Below are positions 5,132 through 8,267 of a DNA stretch of 8,267 bases, one piece after another. The notes below the pieces were generated by a model. It was not told where the DNA came from, did no database searches, and saw nothing but the letters and a program-made list of their open reading frames with translations. The position numbers were made by a program, and so were the translations under genes. Origin of the DNA: Candidatus Bathyarchaeota archaeon (lineage in GTDB: Archaea > Thermoproteota > Bathyarchaeia > 40CM-2-53-6); assembly GCA_005882905.1 (NCBI GenBank), contig VBBG01000090.1, positions 8,010-16,276 of the forward strand, read 5' to 3'. How positions within the stretch are numbered: the stretch's first letter is position 1; each line of letters starts with the position of its first letter.

Positions 5132-6014
5132 CGCCAAGATAAGCATCGAGGATCCAGAGCAGATGAAAGCCTTCCTGGACGAGGAAGAGAAGATGCTGAA
5201 AGACATGGTCGAAAAAGTCTCAACCGCCGGAGCAAATGTTCTCCTGTGCGAGAAAGGCATTGACGATGTAGCTCAGCACTACCTCGCAAAGAAAGGCGTC
5301 TTAGCCGTTAGAAGAGTAAAACAATCCGATATGGAGAAGCTGGTCAAGGCAACAGGAGCAAGAATCGTCAGCAACCTCGACGATCTGAAAGCCGGGGACC
5401 TGGGTAAGGCCCAGCTGGTAGAGGAGAGAAAGATCGCTGACGACAAGATGACCTTCGTTGAAGGAGCCAGGAACCCGAAAGCAGTCACGATCCTCGTCAG
5501 AGGCGGCAGCGAGAGGCTCGTTGACGAGGCAGAGAGATCTATTCACGACGCACTATGCGTAGTCCGAGACGTCGTCCGGGACCCGCGAGTCGTCGGAGGC
5601 GGAGGAGCTCCTGAGGCCGAAATGGCCAAGCAGCTACGGGGGTATGCCCAGAAACAGTCTGGGAAGGAGCAGCTGGCAATACTCGCGTTTGCAGACGCGC
5701 TCGAATCCGTCCCGATAGCCCTAGCGGAGAACGCAGGGCTTGACCCGATCGATATCATGGTCCAGCTCCGAGCCGCACACGACAAGGGGCAGACATGGGC
5801 CGGGGTCGACGTGTTCGACAGCAAGGTAGCGGACCTGAGAGAGAAGGGAGTGTTGGAGCCGCATGGAGTGAAGATGCAGGTCATAAAATCCGCCGCTGAG
5901 GCAGCCGGGATGATCCTGAAGATCGACGACGTGATCGCATCAGCAAAGAGCAAGGACAGCGGACCGCCGAAAGGTCAAGAGGAAGGTGGCGAAGAGGGAA
6001 GCAGTGAGTACTAG
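5115..6014 (+). CDS. thsA: Thermosome subunit, C-terminal part (downstream of frame break)
   Basis: This segment carries the apical domain and the return half of the thermosome subunit in the shifted frame, starting at EKTEFDAKISIEDPEQM. Conserved blocks are GANVLLCEKGIDDVAQHYL, KKGVLAVRRVKQSDMEKL, ERKIADDKMTFVEGARNPK, the second ATP-site block GGGGAPEAEMAKQL, GKEQLAILAFADALES and LAENAGLDPIDIMVQLR. The tail is Gly/Glu/Ser-rich (EEGGEEGSSEY) rather than the GGM repeats common in thermosomes. The ATG at 5163 could start a separate 283-residue product, but the only purine-rich stretch upstream is weak and distant, so independent translation is doubtful. With about 19 missing residues restored the whole protein would be about 548 residues, a normal size. 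The TAG overlaps the beginning of rpoK. Confidence 0.9.
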   Translation, partial: EKTEFDAKISIEDPEQMKAFLDEEEKMLKDMVEKVSTAGANVLLCEKGIDDVAQHYLAKKGVLAVRRVKQSDMEKLVKATGARIVSNLDDLKAGDLGKAQLVEERKIADDKMTFVEGARNPKAVTILVRGGSERLVDEAERSIHDALCVVRDVVRDPRVVGGGGAPEAEMAKQLRGYAQKQSGKEQLAILAFADALESVPIALAENAGLDPIDIMVQLRAAHDKGQTWAGVDVFDSKVADLREKGVLEPHGVKMQVIKSAAEAAGMILKIDDVIASAKSKDSGPPKGQEEGGEEGSSEY

Positions 6015-6303
6015 AGAGCCCGAGAATATCGAGATCGGGCCTCCAAAGCTCACTCGCTTCGAACGAGCAAGGGTCGTAGGCGCTCGAGCGCTCCAAGTCT
6101 CGATGGGCGCACCTGTACTATTAGATATCAAAGACCCTAAACTCTCGCCGATCGACATCGCCCTCATGGAGCTCGAAGAGGGCGTTTTACCGATCAGCAT
6201 AAGACGCGCACTACCGGACGGGACGAGCCAGAACATCCCACTCAAGTGGCTCCTTCAGCCTGAGACAGAGCGGAAGACTAGACTCAAGAAGGAAGACTCG
6301 TAA
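6004..6303 (+). CDS. rpoK: DNA-directed RNA polymerase subunit K (Rpo6/RpoK)
   Basis: The product is the archaeal counterpart of eukaryotic Rpb6 and bacterial omega, a small subunit that clamps the largest polymerase subunit and helps assembly. From GTG 6004 it has 99 residues. The hallmark KLTRFERARVVGARALQVSM (15-34) is followed by GAPVLL (35-40), DPKLSPIDIALMELEEGVLP (44-63) and ISIRRALPDG (64-73), the conserved core. The C-terminus is basic (ETERKTRLKKEDS). The frame also allows GTG at 5986. I prefer 6004 because GAGGGA ends about four bases before it. Either way the start lies inside the thermosome gene (11 or 29 bases of overlap), so the two are cotranscribed and possibly translationally coupled. 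The stop is TAA at 6301-6303. Confidence 0.92.
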   Translation: MSTREPENIEIGPPKLTRFERARVVGARALQVSMGAPVLLDIKDPKLSPIDIALMELEEGVLPISIRRALPDGTSQNIPLKWLLQPETERKTRLKKEDS

Positions 6304-6532
6304 GCAGGGAATACTTCAGCCGTCCGATAGGGTTTCGAACCCGTCGGCAGGGACGAGGCATTTTCATGGCGATCAACAACAGTCCTAATGGCATTAGCCA
6401 CGCTGTAAACCGTGACCACGACGCTTCTTGCCCACAGACCGTTCCGGATTGTCTTCGACATATTCAGCTTCCAAATGCCTACGACAGTAATTCGTTGAGG
6501 GTCAGATTCTTCTGCGGCTAGGAAGGATAATC
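6304..6532. other. Spacer between convergent rpoK and acetyltransferase genes
   Basis: No gene is clear here. A 68-codon minus-strand frame (6255-6461) runs from an ATG with a weak GGAAG upstream and ends inside rpoK. Its sequence has a plausible hydrophobic pattern (VVVTVYSVANAIRTVV) but no family I recognise. GGGTTTCGAACCC at about 6330-6342 resembles a tRNA T-arm but lacks a five-pair stem and acceptor. Confidence 0.5.
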
Positions 6533-7042
6533 TTACGGGCGGCCGGTTGATGCCGGCGAGTAGGGGAGTCGGATGCTCATCAGGAAAGCATCAGCGCCAT
6601 CATGGTAATAGTGAGAGACTGTCCTCACCGTATCGAAGCCCATGTCTTTGTAAAGCTTCACAGCCTCACCGTTCGCCGTTCTGACTTCGAGAAAACACTC
6701 TTCAGCCCCATGCAGCTCTAGAGCCTTCGTTGCCGATATGACCAGCTCTCTACCTATACCCTGCCTACGATACTCGGGAAGAACCGCGACGGAGACTATG
6801 TGGCCCTTCCTGACCATCCGAAATCTTCGAACATCGGAGAATCCGAACTCGAGCCTGCACATGATGTAGCCAACAACCCTGCTCTCACGCTCAGCGACGA
6901 TGAAAGCTTCGGGACAGCTCTTGAAAACCTCCATGAAAAAATAGGCACTATAGTTCTCTGGAAGGCAGACCCTGTTAATCTCGACAACAGACGAGAGGTC
7001 GTCCGGTCTGAAGGGCCTCAGCAGGTAGGGCGCTTCCAGCAA
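6533..7042 (-). CDS. Ard1/Naa10-type N-alpha-acetyltransferase (RimI-like GNAT)
   Basis: The product is a GNAT-fold enzyme that transfers acetyl from acetyl-CoA to the N-terminal amino group of proteins in the cytoplasm. It closely follows the Sulfolobus Ard1/Nat pattern. From TTG 7042 it has 169 residues: LRPFRPDDLSSVVEINRVCL (8-27), the peptide-binding loop LPENY (27-31), VVGYIMCRLEFGFSD (56-70), RKGHIVSVAVLPEYRRQGIG (78-97, with the acetyl-CoA pyrophosphate loop RRQGIG), LEVRTANGEAVKLYKDMGF (118-136) and YYHDGADAFLM (145-155). TTG at 7063 would add seven residues, but it lies at or before the transcription start predicted from the TATA at 7079-7086, whereas GGAG precedes 7042 by about six bases. 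It stands divergent to the M50 protease gene. It probably acetylates many Ser/Ala/Met-starting proteins. Confidence 0.9.
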   Translation of the reverse strand: MLEAPYLLRPFRPDDLSSVVEINRVCLPENYSAYFFMEVFKSCPEAFIVAERESRVVGYIMCRLEFGFSDVRRFRMVRKGHIVSVAVLPEYRRQGIGRELVISATKALELHGAEECFLEVRTANGEAVKLYKDMGFDTVRTVSHYYHDGADAFLMSIRLPYSPASTGRP

Positions 7043-7078
7043 CGATTCTCCATCATAGCTCAAGGATTCTGACGTATA

Positions 7079-7086
7079 ATATCTTG
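7079..7086 (-). promoter_or_regulatory. TATA box of the acetyltransferase gene
   Basis: On the minus strand the site reads ATATTATA and predicts transcription from about 7053-7060. This leaves a leader of roughly 10-18 bases before the TTG at 7042, containing GGAG. Confidence 0.55.
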
Positions 7087-7124
7087 TCGCCGAAAATGAA
7101 ACTGTGACAACGATGGGACAACAC

Positions 7125-7132
7125 GTTTAAAT
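7125..7132 (+). promoter_or_regulatory. TATA-like element of the M50 protease gene
   Basis: GTTTAAAT lies about 46 bases before the ATG at 7175 and predicts transcription from about 7155. The leader would be about 20 bases. AGGA directly adjoins the ATG, which is too close for a normal Shine-Dalgarno site. Confidence 0.5.
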
Positions 7133-7174
7133 CGTTACGAGCCTTGCGCCTGAGAAACCCGGCGACTTTTAGGA

Positions 7175-8267
7175 ATGAGCGACGCCTCTTCAACACCGCC
7201 GCCGCAACCAACTGCACAAGCAACACCTGTAGTGTATTCCGGACCTCCACTGGACACTACCCGTTCAATCGTCGCCTCGCACTTCCAGGTCAAGGACTCT
7301 TTCCTTGACCCCAGTGGAGTGCCAACCTTCCTAGTCTACGCAGACGCGACGAAGGACAAGTTCATGCATCTTGTAGAACAACTAAGACCAGAGGGACTTA
7401 TCGCGGCGATACGAGGAACTGCGGACACGCTTACGATCAAAGTTTTCCAGAAGCCACAAGTCAAGCAGTCTCGCCGGACGATCAACCTCGGGCTATTCTT
7501 AGCGACTGTCGTGAGCGTTACGGTAGCAGGCTACTTCCTCTACCAAATTATCTTGCCAGGTGCCAGTCCCTACCTTGAAGCGGGCGTATTCGCTACCGGA
7601 CTCTTGGCGATAATTGGTCTTCACGAATTCGGCCACAAGGCCGCTACCGTTGTCCACGGGCTTGACGCTAGCTTTCCATACTTCATCCCGGGTCCCCCGC
7701 CCATCGGCACCTTCGGAGCCCTCATCTCACTAAAAGGCCCACCGACCAACCGGGACCAGCTATTCGACCTTGGTTTAAGCGGCCCAGTTGTCGGATTCAT
7801 AGTTACTATGGTGGTTGGCACAATTAGCATGCTCTTTGGACCGGCTCTTACCCCTGCAAAACTATCGCAACTGACAACCTGGGACTCGACCTGCAGCACC
7901 TACCTTCAGGTCACTAGCTGCTTCTCAAACGTGAGCTTTCCCGCCCAGCCCCTCATACTCGTTCTCTTATCAAACCTGACGGGCTACATCAATCCTAACG
8001 TAATCTATGACCAGCAACTATTCTTCGCAGCACAGATAGGCGCGCTTCTCACATTCCTCAACATAGTGCCAGCGTGGCAACTCGACGGTGGGCACATATC
8101 CCGGGCAGTATTCGGACCCGGCGGACACAGAATAGCCACTGTGATAGGTCTCGGGTTGCTCCTGATCTCAGGTTTCTGGGCCTTCGCCATTCTTGTCCTG
8201 GTGATGATGAGTTTCACTCGCAGAGGATTCGCGGGAGTAGAGCCACTCGATGATGTCAGCCCAGTGA
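7175..8267 (+). CDS. M50-family (site-2-protease-like) membrane metalloprotease, 3' end outside window
   Basis: The product is an integral-membrane zinc protease that cuts substrates within the membrane, as in regulated intramembrane proteolysis. At least 364 residues are encoded and the frame is open at the window end. Residues 1-100 are soluble: a Pro/Thr/Gln-rich start (3-26), then a small alpha/beta domain with PTFLVYADATKDKFMHLVEQL (50-70) as in other archaeal M50 proteins. Hydrophobic segments lie at about 103-127, 134-160, 196-222, 283-300 and 319-346. HEFGH (150-154) provides two zinc-binding His and the catalytic Glu151. NIVPAWQLDGGH (296-307) supplies the third ligand, Asp304. A hydrophilic stretch at 223-280 has Cys240, Cys249 and sequons NVS (252) and NLT (267), suggesting an outside loop. 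Substrates are unknown. ATG 7175 is the first start after the promoter-like element. Confidence 0.9.
   Translation, partial: MSDASSTPPPQPTAQATPVVYSGPPLDTTRSIVASHFQVKDSFLDPSGVPTFLVYADATKDKFMHLVEQLRPEGLIAAIRGTADTLTIKVFQKPQVKQSRRTINLGLFLATVVSVTVAGYFLYQIILPGASPYLEAGVFATGLLAIIGLHEFGHKAATVVHGLDASFPYFIPGPPPIGTFGALISLKGPPTNRDQLFDLGLSGPVVGFIVTMVVGTISMLFGPALTPAKLSQLTTWDSTCSTYLQVTSCFSNVSFPAQPLILVLLSNLTGYINPNVIYDQQLFFAAQIGALLTFLNIVPAWQLDGGHISRAVFGPGGHRIATVIGLGLLLISGFWAFAILVLVMMSFTRRGFAGVEPLDDVSPV

Noticed and set aside
6326..6345. Possible tRNA T-arm (GGGTTTCGAACCC, minus strand GGGTTCGAAACCC)
   Set aside because: Only three stem pairs form around the loop, the fourth and fifth positions do not pair, and no matching acceptor, anticodon or D-arm is found on either strand.
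6255..6461. 68-codon minus-strand frame between rpoK and the acetyltransferase gene
   Set aside because: Its last 49 bases overlap rpoK, no family is recognisable, and the ribosome-binding site is weak. An Alba-like resemblance was considered, but the conserved positions do not line up.
1..8267. Mobile elements, CRISPR repeats, toxin-antitoxin pairs, defence genes
   Set aside because: No transposase or integrase motifs, no regularly spaced direct repeats, and no toxin beside the RHH gene. All confident genes are core archaeal functions.

Overview
The window is ordinary archaeal core chromosome, gene-dense and about half GC. The protein families point to the TACK group (Thermoproteota in the broad sense: Crenarchaeota, Nitrososphaeria, Bathyarchaeia and relatives). 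The main evidence is ribosomal protein eS25, which is known from TACK and Asgard archaea but not from most euryarchaea. It sits with a thermosome (group II chaperonin), RNA polymerase subunit K (Rpo6), an Ard1/Naa10-type N-terminal acetyltransferase, and promoters made of TATA boxes about 26 bases upstream of short or absent leaders. I cannot place the organism to class or genus. TTG start codons appear unusually common.

Layout. The left edge holds the 3' end of an orotidine-5'-phosphate decarboxylase gene (pyrF, +). A tiny ribbon-helix-helix regulator gene on the minus strand converges with it, and the two stop codons share a CTAG. Next come rps25e (+) and a convergent cyclophilin-like gene (-), whose stops overlap in CTAA. 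From a shared TATA/palindrome region at about 1381-1413 a COG2403 / cyclic 2,3-diphosphoglycerate synthetase-like P-loop gene runs rightward to 2745. A DegT-family sugar aminotransferase gene (-, 2755-3876) converges on it with a 9-base gap. About 550 bases follow without a convincing gene but with several inverted repeats. A strong promoter then drives the thermosome gene (4427-6014), whose 3' end overlaps the start of rpoK (to 6303). After a 229-base spacer come the acetyltransferase gene (-) and a divergently transcribed M50 (site-2-protease-like) membrane metalloprotease gene that runs off the right edge.

How the genes relate. Most are housekeeping functions: pyrimidine synthesis, ribosome, RNA polymerase, protein folding, N-terminal acetylation and membrane proteolysis. 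There is no obvious single pathway, mobile element, CRISPR array, tRNA or rRNA. The most notable anomaly is in the thermosome gene. Its reading frame breaks at about 5115, exactly where about 19 conserved codons are missing, consistent with a deletion of about 59 bases. The other item of most interest is a perfect 10-bp inverted repeat directly downstream of a TATA box at 1391-1413, which looks like an operator. I did not find a clear undescribed multi-gene system.
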